Assembly: GCF_003589595.1 (NCBI RefSeq)
Contig: NW_020653766.1
Coordinates: 991,688-1,055,687, forward strand
Origin: Hyposmocoma kahamanoa
Lineage: Eukaryota; Arthropoda; Insecta; Lepidoptera; Cosmopterigidae
Length of the DNA: 64,000 nt
Direction of reading: 5' to 3'
In this document: in pieces, positions 1 to 10,802 of the stretch
How positions within the stretch are numbered: the stretch's first letter is position 1
How the letters are laid out: each line of letters begins with the position of its first letter
The notes under the pieces: model-generated
What the model was told of the DNA's origin: nothing
The model's database searches: none
The model's input: the letters and a program-made list of their open reading frames with translations, nothing else
Translations under genes and position numbers: made by a program

Positions 1-100
1 AGTTGCTGTACGGAAGCAAATGGACACGACGATAAAATCAATTATAAAATGAGTAACGACCGCCTAGCGGGAAAAGAAATTAAGAAATTATTTATACAAA

Positions 101-218
101 GAAAAAATCCTTCAATCCGGCTGCCAGACCGGGGTTAATCGCTCTCCCAACTGAGCTACAGAACGAATCAGCAGACCTCGTGAATTTCTCTATGTGCTTC
201 TTAACGATCTTTGTTTTT
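101..218 (-). repeat. tRNA-derived SINE fragment (S3 family)
   Basis: Read on the - strand, the segment at 141-158 is a tRNA D-arm with an A-box-like core (TAGCTCAGTTGGGAGAGC). The anticodon arm is lost, so this is not a working tRNA. The flank toward 218 (AGGTCTGCTGATTCG and an AAGAAGCACATAGA run) is shared with the copy at 905-1065, which shows a dispersed family. Confidence 0.55.
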
Positions 219-508
219 AACTGACTTCAAAAAAGGAGGAGGTTCACAATTCACCTACATATTTTTATATATATGTTACGCGTTAACTCCGGTATTTGTG
301 AACCGATTTTTTAAATTCTTATTTTATTGGAAAGAGAGGACCTTAGACTATTGGTCTCATTTTTGAAGAAATTATTCCACCTCTAAGGGTGGCAAATTAG
401 GGGATGTATCCGGTTTCGCGCACTTCCTGGTAACCGAATTCAATATAACTTGGCAAATAGATGTAATTCCACGAATTTTTCAGGTCGGTTTGTTTAGTAC
501 TCTGTACT
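218..508 (+). repeat. Rep-B copy 1 (AACCGACTTC repeat)
   Basis: The copy opens with AACTGACTTCAAAAAAGGAG and continues through the conserved blocks ACTCCGGTATTTGTGAACCG and GGTTTCGCGCACTTCC to AGGTCGG near 490. The same blocks in the same order occur at 43768-44000 and 55800-56235, and in reverse at 35745-36128, 44075-44285 and 57245-57490. I know this repeat type as common in Lepidoptera; its class is not clear from this window. Confidence 0.75.
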
Positions 509-904
509 GATTTAAACTTTTTGCCGTAGCCTCATCTATTGAACCTATGAAGGTTTTTCTCACTCAGCCAGGTAACTTTACAGCTACGTACGGCTGATAA
601 GAGATGCAGCTTTTATTAATTGCTTTATTTTATTGAATACCACGTTTTTATTAACATGATGTATTTAATACATGAACGCAGGTATTTTTCTTACTGTTTA
701 TTGAAATCAATAATAACAAACTAGCGGAGAGTTTTCATTTTTTTCAACCATCATAGGTTGAGACTACCTTCAAGAGCTAAACGACGTTGTCATCCAAGTA
801 CGCAGAAGTATTATGATATTTATATTTTGATAATATACAGGTAAGGTACAATAAAAGCTTATATACTAGAAAGTAAAACTGGGACTTTTGATTATTCATA
901 CAAA

Positions 905-1065
905 AATCAAAAACTCAGAAAAAACTCCTTCGATCCGGCCCGATTCGAACCGACGTCTTCTAGCATACCGTGCTAGACGCTATACCAACTAAACCACGAA
1001 CCAGCGGACCTCAAGAATTTTTCTATGCGCTTATTGTCGTGTCTTTGTATTTGGTTTTTCAACCA
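905..1065 (-). repeat. tRNA-derived SINE (S3 family), better preserved
   Basis: On the - strand it shows a D-arm (TTTAGTTGGTATAGCG), an anticodon-arm-like hairpin CTAGC-ACGGTAT-GCTAG at 960-976, and a T-arm with B box GGTTCGAATC near 942-953. Base 33 of the loop is C instead of the invariant T, and the T-stem pairs poorly, so a functional tRNA is unlikely. The downstream GATCGAAGGAGTTTTTTC is shared with the copy at 101-218. Confidence 0.6.
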
Positions 1066-2445
1066 TCTATGAGAAATCTATGAAATCTAGGATTTTTAAA
1101 TTATATTAATAAAATTGGGTCCCCGCGGTAAGGTGCCTAAGATGCTGGCAGGGTTCTCCTTTGTATGGCTATGCGACTAAGTTCCCAGATAGTTTATTAA
1201 TTTTTCGATAAAATTTTGTACAAAAGGCTGTAAATATTAACATCGCGGTAGTAAAAATAATTATGATAATCAATCAAATATATGTTTCATCAAATTATTG
1301 TCAAAAAACAATGAAGAATTCATAGTCCAATAAAGAGAGTTTCAGTCGGATAAAAAACATCTCGTCGTTTGTAACACGTTTCAGATTTGCAGGTAGACGG
1401 ATTATGTGAATCCGGTTTCGATCCGACTAATCCTCTTGGAAAATATCCCATTAACTTCCATATTGCTTATACTGTTTACTAAAAACAGGATACAAGAATA
1501 CAAGATATTTATTCGTACATTTACGTAAGATCGTACATATCACCAAAATTGGCATGCGAATATTTTATACAATTCTAATTTCACTTTAGAAGTAGAATGC
1601 AAAAAAATAAAACGTTATAAACAAACAACAACATTAGGAATTGAACCAGAAAATACGAAGCCATAAATATAACATACAATAGTTAATTCTACATTTCATG
1701 TTGTCAAGTAAAAAATTATCAATATTGTAGAAGCACTGAGTATGCAATTTCATTTAACAACTTTAGCAAAATTTGTAACAATAGTTCCGAAGGTTACCGC
1801 TAGATGACATTGGCACAGAAAACGCAATTTCTGAATCGCGGTGTTAAGATTTTCCCAAAAGGTATTTTATATGAAATTTATCATAACTGATCTATTCTTC
1901 GACTTATCTATAGCTGTAATTGACGGTTATCCTCATTACTAAGGAAGTATCTCGAACTCGCGCCCATCTTTCGGGGCAGCTTATGAGAACACCACTGAGT
2001 ATCTTTTTATAAGATTCGAACCCACCGCGGGACTTGTCGCGGACTCTGCGCTTCGCTTGCATCTAACGCGACGAATTTTATTGGACACATTATATTGTAA
2101 ACTTTTTTACAATAAATCATGTCTTCTTCACCAAATTTCATCGTTTGATTCCTGGACGTAATAAGGGGGCACCAGCTAGCTAACAGCGAGCAAATCTTTA
2201 CACCCCCTCCTACTACACTATTTAATTCTTTAACAGCATCCGGCAATTCATTCACTCATTTGGGTGCTCATACGAACATCGTTCTACTGTAAAATTCCAA
2301 ATTAGTTTAAAGTTTAACCGGAACTCAACTGTTTAAAAAAAATCAATATTCTAGGACTTTTGTTTGTTCTTAAACACCTTTTTAACGGATTGAAGTTAAA
2401 GTATTATATAAAATATATTTAACCTTTATAATGTTTTGGTTTCAG
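1066..2445. other. Anonymous AT-rich DNA upstream of the first visible exon
   Basis: Nothing here can be supported as coding. A short tRNA-like scrap (GGTTTCGATCCGACTAATCC) lies near 1409. Upstream exons of the gene at 2446-7210 must lie either here unseen or before the window. The 82-codon open frame on the - strand at 2007-2255 has no recognisable domain or splice context. Confidence 0.5.
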
Positions 2446-2508
2446 AGTGGAGGCGTTATGTTTTCACCACTTGGACGTCTCAGGGTCGCTCAAGCTGTAA
2501 GAAAACAG
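2446..2508 (+). CDS. Exon A of a Pro/Ala/Cys-rich protein gene (internal exon)
   Basis: A 63-bp exon is bounded by the acceptor TTTTGGTTTCAG (to 2445) and the donor GTAAAC (from 2509). Read in phase 0 it gives 21 residues, SGGVMFSPLGRLRVAQAVRK plus Q, with no stop, and it joins in phase 0 to the exon at 3408. A second frame is also open here, but joined on it stops inside the next exon just before the donor, so phase 0 is preferred. No upstream exon was identified; the start of the protein is missing. The family is not recognised. Confidence 0.5.
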
Positions 2509-2587
2509 GTAAACCAAGTTTTTTAACGGCTTTTATTTTGGTTTTGGCTCAAAAACATGGAACCCTATAATCTGTCTTTTTAGAACA

Positions 2588-2945
2588 AATAGTGTATAAC
2601 CAGAAATAGAGACGAAATGTCATTTAATTTGTTTAAAAACTATTCTACCATTCATCATTACTGTGACAACTGCGCTCCGATTGGTCAGTCCGAATCCGAA
2701 ACAATTGACGGGTGCCGTCAATTGTTTCACTTCAAATCGACCAGTTTAACTTGATCTTTGCTATAATGGACGAAAATTGGAAAATTAAGTATTTAAATAT
2801 TTAATTATCGATGAAATATGATTCCATTTGTTTTGTAATTAGATGCTTTGCTGTTTTTCCCACACCACCAAAAGTAACATCCTCTTATTTTTAGAGATAT
2901 TATCTTTATTACAATAAATACCGTATATTTTTGGTATATACGGAG
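2588..2945 (-). mobile_element. TA-2 copy 1, truncated hAT/P-type MITE in an intron
   Basis: It begins at the degraded terminal repeat (GTATAACCAGAAATAGAGAC from about 2593) and follows the reverse complement of the full element at 58264-58747 almost base for base to TATACGGAGA at 2945, where Rep-D sequence takes over. It holds the imperfect palindrome CAATTGACGG...CCGTCAATTG near 2703-2725. The second terminal repeat is lost. It sits in the intron between the exons at 2446 and 3408. Confidence 0.75.
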
Positions 2946-3345
2946 ATTTTTTCCATTCTACCGTGGAAAAGGTTTTTGAAACTCGAATTTGACAATTCGA
3001 TGAAAAAAAAAATATGATACGTTCATTTATGCAATATAAATGCGTTCGAATATTTTCTTCTTATTTTTGTTGACATTAAATTGACAACGATAACTAATTT
3101 TAGTTATTAAAACTGATTTGGTGTAGTTCAACTGTTTTTCTTTCATCTACCATTTCCCTCGCTGTAGTGAGGTGAAAAGTTGTGTGTCTCGCGCGGCAGC
3201 AAAGTTGTTTTGCGTCTCGTGGCTTGAAACCCTCGCTACGCTCAAGATTCTATTTTTGAACCGTCCGCTTCGCTCGTTGTTCATTTTTAGATTTCTTCGC
3301 TTACTCAGGTTTCAATATAAGCACTCGCGTCAAATAACAATGTTG
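2946..3345 (+). repeat. Rep-D copy 1
   Basis: It shares CGTGGAAAAGGTTTTTGAAA, TGTTGACATTAAATTGACAA, the CCTCGCTGTAGTGAGG motif and CAGGTTTCAATA-AAGCACTC with the copy split around TA-2 at 58045-58900, in the same order. The GC-rich CCCTCGCTACGCTCAAG segments make an open frame at 3172-3411 that I read as chance. The class is unknown. It lies within the intron before the exon at 3408. Confidence 0.65.
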
Positions 3346-3407
3346 CAGCCTTGCATAACAAATAACTATTTAATTGTAGGTTTTTACATTAATTCAACAT
3401 GTTTCAG

Positions 3408-3564
3408 ATGAGTCAACTGCCAGTACTGAGTTCGGAGGCGCCGCCGCTACAAGCGCCTCTTTGCTATCAACTATTGTGTGCGCCCCCAATAGCGCCCCTT
3501 CCTGCATGCGCGCCGTGCGAAATGCCACCACCACCGTATGCCGTCTATCCTGTGCCCTTTGAAA
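3408..3564 (+). CDS. Exon B of the Pro/Ala/Tyr/Cys-rich protein gene
   Basis: This 157-bp exon lies between acceptor CAACATGTTTCAG and donor GTGAGT (from 3565). It is far more GC-rich than its surroundings. It encodes 52 residues plus one base: an opening ATG, then alternating Pro, Ala, Leu and Cys (for example QAPLCYQLLCAPPIAPLPAC) and a PPPPYAVYPVPFE end. It ends in phase 1, exactly what the exon at 7056 needs. The ATG at 3408 could be an alternative start, but the upstream exon joins in frame. Composition (Pro, Ala, Tyr, paired Cys) suggests a low-complexity structural or disordered C-terminus. No catalytic motif or known family is recognised. Confidence 0.72.
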
Positions 3565-3979
3565 GTGAGTGCTTACCTGTCAATTACAATCTTAATGAAT
3601 TGTTTGTGAAAAGGCATTTTCACTGAACCCTTGCATGAAAGAACACTAGATACCGTCTGTGTATGGGATGTAAATGTATCTATACTATTTTGGGTGGAAG
3701 ATTTTCGGCCATGGTATGAGGTTTTTTGAGTTGGGTTTTTCCGTACAACAGGTACAAATTTGACACCATGGTAGCCATTACTTGCGGGTTTAAAATTTAC
3801 ATAAATTTAAGACAGAAACACGATTGTAAAAATTTTTCCCGATAGATTAATTTTTCAAAGTAGACCTTTCCGAAACATTTTTAACATTCAATTTCTGAAC
3901 ATAAATTGAATGTTTTTTTGCGTAATTTTTTTGCGTATATAATTGCGTACTGTCAGTCGTTTTACACTTGCAGCCTATG

Positions 3980-4405
3980 GATACACTTTACCCAAAAGGC
4001 TTACAGCGCTCTACGAGTCCAATATAACAACGCGTTCAGGATGTTGTTGGGGCTGCCGCGTCATTGTAGTGCATCTGGAATGTTCGCGGAAACGCAGATT
4101 GATGGCTTCCATGCCATAATGCGCAAACGCATGGCATCATTGAGAAGACGCGTGCGCGGCAGCTCCAACAGCCTCCTGGCCACGGTGGCGGAGAGGCTGG
4201 ACGGTCCTTTTTTGGAGGCGTGGGATGCCCTTCATAAACCTGTGTACGTTCTTATAAAATAATATATATTTGTCTATAATTATTACTATTTGTTAAATAT
4301 TCTTGTACTAACATAGTTGATAAGTGCCTGTAACTAACAAATGATATGGATTAATTTCTGAAGTAAATGATTTTTGATTTTGATTTTGATTTTTTTGATA
4401 AAAAA
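3980..4405 (+). mobile_element. 3' end of a non-LTR retrotransposon (LINE)
   Basis: The translated frame to 4262 carries YSALRVQYNNAFRMLLGLPR and AIMRKRMASLRRRVRGSSNS, a C-terminal region typical of lepidopteran LINE polyproteins after the reverse transcriptase core. It is followed by an AT-rich 3' UTR ending in a TTTTGATTTTGATTTTGAT tail at 4371-4403, the kind of short-unit tail many LINEs carry in place of poly(A). The copy is 5'-truncated and carries no enzyme domain. It lies in the intron between 3564 and 7056, in the same orientation as the gene. Clade uncertain. Confidence 0.8.
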
Positions 4406-5046
4406 GATTACTAGATATTGTTATCGTAGCAATGGCATACCATATTTGCTAATCGGCGCACAGTATTTGGCGATTGTTGCCCAAAATGAGCTAGACGTAC
4501 AAGAAAGAGAGATTTTGAAAGGAATGGTACGTCGCGCGGGGAGGCCCCATTCGTATTTTATAAAAACTTAATAATTCAAATTACTTATTAGATTATTAAG
4601 TTAATTTTTGTTTAATTCAGTAGACAATTAAAGGTCGTGCAAATTCTGAAGAGAATTAAGAAATAAATCAATTGCAATGAGGTTTTGTCGCTTATGCCAA
4701 TAAAATTACTCCTGACACAATCCGATGAGCGCTTCTCTACGTTTGCCTCTTTACAATCCACTAGTGCTATTAATTTTTGTATTTCATAAGAATGCGAAGT
4801 TTTCTTCGTACACAAACAAATTGAATATTTATGCGATTTCAATTTTCCAGCTCAAAATTTTTGTGAAAAATAAATTGTTTTAGCGTCGCCATTGTTGTTT
4901 GTTGCGGTAGATAATTGAATGAAATGTGTCTTATTTCGTTATTACTATTTACCCAGCTAGCTTTTGGTTTAATTAATAACATTGTATTTGTGTATTATAG
5001 TGTACTTCCTTTTAATTGCTAACGTCGAATAATTCAAATTGTCTTT

Positions 5047-5555
5047 TTATTATTTATAATACCAAGTTGATGGTACGAACAAGTCGTGCACCTGGTGATA
5101 AGCGATATGCCTATCCATAACAATTGCCGCACTGCCACTGCATCGTGTCATTCTGAGACATAAGTATTTCCAGCCTTTTACAGTTTAGAGAACTTTTTAG
5201 ACCAGCACCCATTGACTTACAATTATATGGACGTCGGGTCCGCGCTAAAAAGTGTCCGCACTTGTAAGGCGCTAAAATCGTATACAGAGCGCGACACTCC
5301 GCTTTAGTCTTCATTTGTTCTACGGACAGCGCGATACTGCGATGACATAACAATTTAAATTTCGAATAGGTTGACTTGGGACATTTTTTTCGTGGTTTTT
5401 GTATTAGACCCGTCGTCCATTTATTTGTAAGTCAATGCCAGCACCTTTACGTTTCTAAATCGGAACGTAGTAATACTGACATTACTGCATGGGTGGCATT
5501 GCTTCCCTGGACGAACTCTGTCACAAGAAGCTCTACTGCATCTAAAATTTACCCT
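5047..5555 (-). repeat. Rep-A copy 1, split by TA-1
   Basis: The left part (GTACGAACAAGTCGTGCACC to ACCAGCACC) and the right part (CCAGCACCTTTACG to CACAAGAAGCTCTACTGC) together form one Rep-A copy, read tail to head, with TA-1 inserted at 5210. Rep-A sense is taken as head GTAGCAGTAGAGCTCC and an A-rich tail after CACTTGATATCATAA. The interruption shows that this Rep-A copy is older than the TA-1 insertion. Confidence 0.8.
5210..5437 (+). mobile_element. TA-1 copy 1 (MITE, internally deleted)
   Basis: Ends CATTGACTTACAA...GTAAGTCAATG are inverted repeats and the element is flanked by a perfect 8-bp duplication CCAGCACC (5202-5209 and 5438-5445). It is 228 bp against 286 in the other copies: the middle, including the GAAGCAAGCAAAATTAGACA block, is missing. 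It has no coding capacity, so it must have been moved by a transposase supplied elsewhere. An 8-bp target duplication and CA-starting ends fit the hAT or P superfamily. Confidence 0.93.
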
Positions 5556-5675
5556 TTCTAATAAATTTATTTTGTAGCTAGCATTTACACTGTTTGTCAC
5601 AATATTACGAGCATTTGTATTTTTTTTGTAAATAAATGTGTTCTTTTATAACTTAGTCTACCTTTTCATCTAGTA

Positions 5676-5990
5676 TTTATACGAAAATAGAAATAGAAAT
5701 AGAAATAGAAACTATTTATTGTAACGCCACATTATAAAAAAAAAACACAAAAACAAAGACTAATATAGCTAAAAGAGAAAAAACACAAAGAACAGCGTAA
5801 AAACATTTTAACAACAAGTTGCATAATACTATACTGACATGTGTGCGGCTGTGGCGTGTACAAAAGGATCCCATTCAGCTAAAGTCACAACCAAGGCTAG
5901 GTTGTGACGCTGGTTTTCAATGGGCCCTAGCCGAGTGAGTGAGAGTGACGGATGTATGCGTCCCGGAACAGATAATAAAATAAAATAAAC
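5676..5990 (-). mobile_element. LINE 3' UTR with TTTCTA tail
   Basis: On the - strand this ends in a tandem TTTCTATTTCTATTTC tail (5683-5712) preceded by AATAAATAG and GGCGTTACAATAAATAG. The blocks GCTGGTTTTCAATGGGCC and GGTTGTGACTTTAGCTGAAT are shared, diverged, with 34196-34450 and 59870-60190. No coding region is kept. It belongs to a 5'-truncated LINE family, clade unknown. Confidence 0.6.
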
Positions 5991-6470
5991 TACGTAAATA
6001 CTTAACCATGAGTGTGTATAGTGTTATTGCAGTGTGTACTCTTATATCGAATAAATACTTACATAATCTTTGCAATATATACATACAGGTATAAGTGTGT
6101 GTAGTGTGAAAACAAATTAATAAAATATTTAATACATATTTAAAGTACATTACTTCAAATATATTAAACAAGATTATCTATTTTCGTAAAATAAAAGTTC
6201 TTTGACTTCAACATTAAACAACTCTTGTTCTTACGCAGTTACTATTTCGAATAATGCTATGTGAATTAACATGTTTAAATGTTTATGATTATTAAGTTAA
6301 ATAAAAATATACAATCAAAATAACGTATCACTGTTATAAACATCATTCCATTATCATATTTTATTTTATAAAACTGTGAACGCTATACGGATTGCAGACG
6401 CGTCACCCTGCCGATTGCTCCGTTCATATTTTCCTCCAAAGATAAGCCGTAGAGCTTCTTGAGTCATAGT

Positions 6471-6635
6471 GTTAGTAGCCGTATAGTTCCTTATGAAAGA
6501 GTTTGTCCAGGGAAGCACTGCCACCTTACTAATTTCCGCCTGGGACTTGTTTACTTATGACTAATGACACTGCAAGTATTGCAGACTGTTATATCACTTA
6601 CCACCAGGCAAACGTCTCTTGATATCATAAAAAAG
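6471..6635 (+). repeat. Rep-A copy 2 (partial)
   Basis: Head-like TAGTAGCCGTATAGTTCC, then GAGTTTGTCCAGGGAAGCAC and CTGCCACCTTACTAATTTCC, with the middle deleted, ending in TCACTTACCACCAGGCAAAC and CTTGATATCATAAAAAA. Diverged copy in the last intron of the gene. Confidence 0.7.
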
Positions 6636-7055
6636 TAGGTCGTATCAGCTCAAATACACTGCAGCGGCGGTCCAGCTCTAGATATTTGTGACTATGTGAC
6701 ATCCTTACATCGTCATCACACCTTTTTATCGCCTTTTCTCCGGTTCCTGGCCACTCGTTTTTAAATTTTGAATCGTTCTTTAATTCCTTTGCCTCGCCAT
6801 TCTGATTTTGTTTCGTCCCATCGTCTCTCCCGCCCGATCGCGGCAGCGAACACGTCTTCTTGTTAATTTTTTTGAACCGTTTACCAGTCACCAAAAATCT
6901 CTTGTGCGATAAACATTTTAAAGATCGCAAATATTAATAAAACGGGAATCATATTTATACACACATTACAATACTACAGAACATTCCAAGCTGTAGCAGC
7001 AGCGGTACGCGCGTTTCATATTTTGCGTCTTATCTCTTATTTGTTACATTTTCAG

Positions 7056-7210
7056 CAACCGGTCCAGCGATCTACGGGCCGCCTGCTCAATACGCGCTGC
7101 TGCCAGCGCCATACAGTGCCGCCGCATGCTGCGAGCCCGCCTGCTGCGCACCTTTGGACAAACAACCACGAGTCCCGCCGCCGCCCCTCCATCATGCCTT
7201 CATCTACTAA
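7056..7210 (+). CDS. Terminal coding exon C of the Pro/Ala/Tyr/Cys-rich protein
   Basis: It follows a strong acceptor (TTTGTTACATTTTCAG, to 7055). Joined to the single base left by the exon at 3408-3564 it gives ETTGPAIYGPPAQYALLPAP, then YSAAACCEPACCAPLDKQPR, VPPPPLHHAFIY and TAA at 7208-7210. The composition matches the preceding exon exactly (Pro/Ala/Tyr, two CC pairs, a PPPP run), which is independent support for the join. The visible protein is 124 residues. The clustered Cys could form disulfides or bind metal, but that is inference. Another frame here is open longer and is taken as a shadow. Family unknown; a fast-evolving insect protein tail is plausible. Confidence 0.72.
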
Positions 7211-9310
7211 ACTCACCGATCAAAAAGCACGTTGCTTAATCACACCACTGTCTCATTGGGTTATTTTAATTATTTTAATTACAAATTGGCATCAAATTAG
7301 TTTGCAACGTTTTATGAACAACAAATTGATGGTAAGTTATGTTATCAACCAATCAGTGTCAACCAACAACGTCATCTAGTCCTAACTAGATCCTAATATG
7401 GCGTTAAGTAAGAAATGGTAAGTTCCCTGGTCACTGTGTTAACATAAATTTTATTGTCATTGGAATATAAATGGCATATTAGTAGAACGTTAAACAAGTC
7501 ACTGCCAATGGAAGTAACGTCATCAATTTAAAGTAGATATGTAATTCTTATCTTGCAAAGAAACTCTGAAAGTATTTTTAAGATTGTTTGATTGAAAGTC
7601 ATACTTTCAAATGTTAAAATCCAGTATAACTGCCATTAATGTCTAAATGATAGTCCCTGATTAGTTCTGACGCAAATGTGACAATTTCTTTTAATCCTTA
7701 TTTCAATCATTTGCCCCATTCCACTTTCGTTTCATTCGTGAAGATCGCTTTATGTCAATACCATTCCTTTCGTCAAGTCTTCCAAGCCTCATGCTCAAAT
7801 CGTTTCTGTCTTCACTCCTTGTATCTTCCTTAATAATTAAGGTGAACGATCTGCCAATGTTTTGGTTTTATGTCACTTTTATCATACGATCATATACTTT
7901 AAGAATTTTTTTTGGGCATCTATTTTGTAAACGAAAAAATCATTGTGGAAGATCGTTGGGCGACGTCAAAGGTGAATTTGCTATCGCAAAACAGTTTTAA
8001 AAAGGGCTAAAAACAAACATTGTCAGTTCGTTAAAAAAATGTTTAAAACCTAGTCAAAGGACGGTGGTGTCAATTTTGTATCGCACAGATAACTAAAAAA
8101 ACTAATTGTGATAATTTAAAAATTATTGCTGTTGTCGACTTCTGTTGGCATTAGTAATTATTTTTGAATTCTAGTTTTTAAAAATGTGCTTCAGAATTGG
8201 CAGAGAGAAGGTGATCACAACGTGATGCAAGAAGTGTTCAAGTTTTAGACTATCTGGGAGTGTTTTTGAAGATTTTAGATGTCTGAATGTCTATCTTATA
8301 TTGTAGGTAAAATGTAAGCTTCTTACGATCCGTGTGCTATCATTATTAATGTAAGATCTACGACTGGTTTAGGCTGTTATTAAGTTTTTTGGGGTGCAGA
8401 AAAATTAAAATTAACGCTGGAGTAACGATAAAATAACATTTTTAAAAGGGGCGCTTTAATTCCTTAGTCCGACCCTGATTTGTTAGGTACAGTTTTAAAT
8501 GGTTTACGACACAATATTTGTAATGTTATCTTGCTTAAAAAAGCATACTATAATCATAAAATTTGCCTTTATTTTTAATAACATTGGTAATAGCCTAAAC
8601 CGATCCAACATTTATCATTGTTAGTAGTGTTAAGTGCGCGTTTGCACGATACGAATAAGCACAAGGCCAAGGCTCGTTTAGATATGTTTAGTACAAGTTA
8701 CCTCTTGAAAAAGACAATGTTTGTTGTTTGTTATCCTTCTGAAGGAGTTTAGTTTGTTTAGAGTCGGGACTTTGCACTGTGGTATAGAGGTTTTATAATG
8801 AAAATAAAAAAAGAACTAAAATTACCTTACAGAAATGAGTTAAAAATGAAATAGAATGGATCATTTGTTTAAAGGGATAATATTTGTTTAGATATTTCAA
8901 AAGTTAGCTAGAGTATTTAATAAGGAAATAATAACGACTACTTACTGCTTTGTAATGTATTATTTTGTAGTATATTTTCAAGTATAATTACATTTTTACT
9001 CATCGTTGACATCGTGAATTGACTTACTTAATGCTTTTAAAAAACATTGAAATTAAAGAGGAATTCACTTTGTATTTGTTACTATTATAGTCCCTTTGCA
9101 GGTGTAAAATAATTTTACGAGCGGTATAAAAAAAAATTAAAATACGGTTTGACGGGAGAACGTTATTTATATGTGTAGTTAAACTCAGAATACGTATTCA
9201 ATTTTGTAATGTAAAATAGTTTTAGAAAAATTGTAAAGAAAGATTACAGACCCTATTTTGAAAGTTATTTTTGGTTACATAACGTATAGTGGACTATAAA
9301 GAAATAAACC
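7211..9310 (+). other. Probable long 3' UTR of the gene ending at 7210
   Basis: About 2.1 kb of AT-rich DNA after the stop codon holds none of the repeats that crowd the rest of the window, which is unusual here and fits a transcribed UTR. AATAAA signals occur at 9303-9308 (GAAATAAACC) and, less clearly, near 8804. The true cleavage site cannot be placed. Open frames of 60-80 codons inside look like chance. Confidence 0.4.
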
Positions 9311-10720
9311 ACCTATGCAAGTGCCGTTTGCGAGCACTAATTATAGGCAAAATACGAACACGGTGCGTGCTTTGAGACTTTATAACAATGCGACAGTAAA
9401 TCATTCTGAGTTTGATTTGTCTTGTTCAAGCATAGACACAGTCAGGCGTGAAATGACCAAACGTCACTTTGACACATCACGTGTTTGGCGATGAATACAC
9501 TGGTTTGTTCGTTTCATTCTTAGACTCTTTTTCTTTTACCATCCTCTAAGGTTTAATTGTATATTAATAGTAATTTTTATTTTATTTTTTAAATTTATTG
9601 ACTGTGTTCTTTGTATTCTACTGTAATCTCTTTTTGGCTTGCTAAGCACTTTATATTGTTTCATGTTGGTGGAAATTCGTAAATGGCATTGGATTACTCA
9701 TATTTAAGTATACTATAATTGTATTATTTGTACCTTAGTAGGGGAGCTCAGATTTATAAATACGGAGGAATCTGGCCACAGAAAAGTGAGATCGTTCGAT
9801 AGTTCTTTGAAACCTTTAATTTTGTTTAAACATTGCAATTAATTTAATCATAGATTTCCTTGTTAAATACTAAAGCAACCTGGTGAGGCTCAGAACTTCT
9901 GTAATCCGGCCCTGCTCACTCGTTCAATTTTTAAAAGATCCTTATGTGCTGCAGTGGAAAGTCCAAAGTTGTTTTCCAATAGCCCTCATCTATAAGAAAA
10001 TTGATGCTATTTTTAAAATGTTTAATTTTTTAACATGTTACTGTTATTCACGGGTCCAATGTGTAAAAAAATGGACGTTGATTTATGATAACAAAGATTG
10101 TTACATATTTTTTAAACTTAGTGCAAAAATAAAACAGTGCATGTAGTTTACTAAATTTAAGTTTATTTTTACCATGTGTGCAAGCGCAGGAAAGCATTAA
10201 AAATCCATGGTTGAAAATTCCGTGAAAATTTTTCTTTAACAATTGTTAATATGTTTTAGTATCTGTTCCCGGGAAACATACAAGGTGTTTTGCAAATATT
10301 TACAACGTTGAAACTTGTGAAAATAACCGCACCCTGATAGGTTCCGTCCGAGCACACACCATGAACAATTGATGTACATCTTCAGGAATTCCAGATACTT
10401 CGCAATTTGAAGACCTAATGAACCATAGCAGCATTCCTTTTTTTCTAACCTGTTCACTACATTAACAATCAAGATGTATTTGACCATCTCGCTGGTTCTA
10501 GGTCGCAATGAAGGACCTAAGTTTCATTCCCGGTAGGACCAATTTAAAGACGGTCTTTTCTATATTATTAATGGCCCGGAGTTCATTTCATTACTTCTGT
10601 ATCTCTAGTATAGGGGATATCGTTTGAAATCAATTAGTGTAAATGAATGAACGACAACACAAAACAGCGATGTGTTATTTGTTGTATTCGCAACTGGTGT
10701 GATTGTCCAGCACGTAATTA
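9311..10720. other. Intergenic DNA, no feature recognised
   Basis: Mixed composition with a moderately GC-rich patch at 9310-9490. The open frames at 9883-10146, 10048-10242 and 10236-10508 show no domain. A T-arm-like scrap (AGTTTCATTCCCGG) near 10521 may be a decayed SINE. Confidence 0.4.
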
Positions 10721-10721
10721 T

Positions 10722-10802
10722 TATTATCATCATCAGTCCACTGCTATAGGCTTCTACAATGTGCGTTATTTCGGCCGGTCTTCAGCTTTCTATATATAGG
10801 TT
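10722..10802 (-). mobile_element. RTE-type LINE 3' end fragment
   Basis: On the - strand: GAAGACCGGCCGAAATAACG, then GAAGCCTATAGCAGTGGACT and a GATGATGATAATAATAA tail. The order 'AGGCCTA...CAGCAGTGGA...GATGATGATGA' is the familiar end of lepidopteran RTE retrotransposons. Diverged and 5'-truncated. Confidence 0.6.

Noticed and set aside
905..1065. Functional tRNA gene
   Set aside because: Loop position 33 is C, the T-stem pairs poorly and flanking sequence is shared with another copy, so it is a SINE head. The same reasoning rules out tRNA genes at 14524, 36148, 48752 and 52145.
6625..6930. 101-codon - strand frame rich in Lys/Asn
   Set aside because: Partly overlaps Rep-A, lacks splice borders and has no domain.
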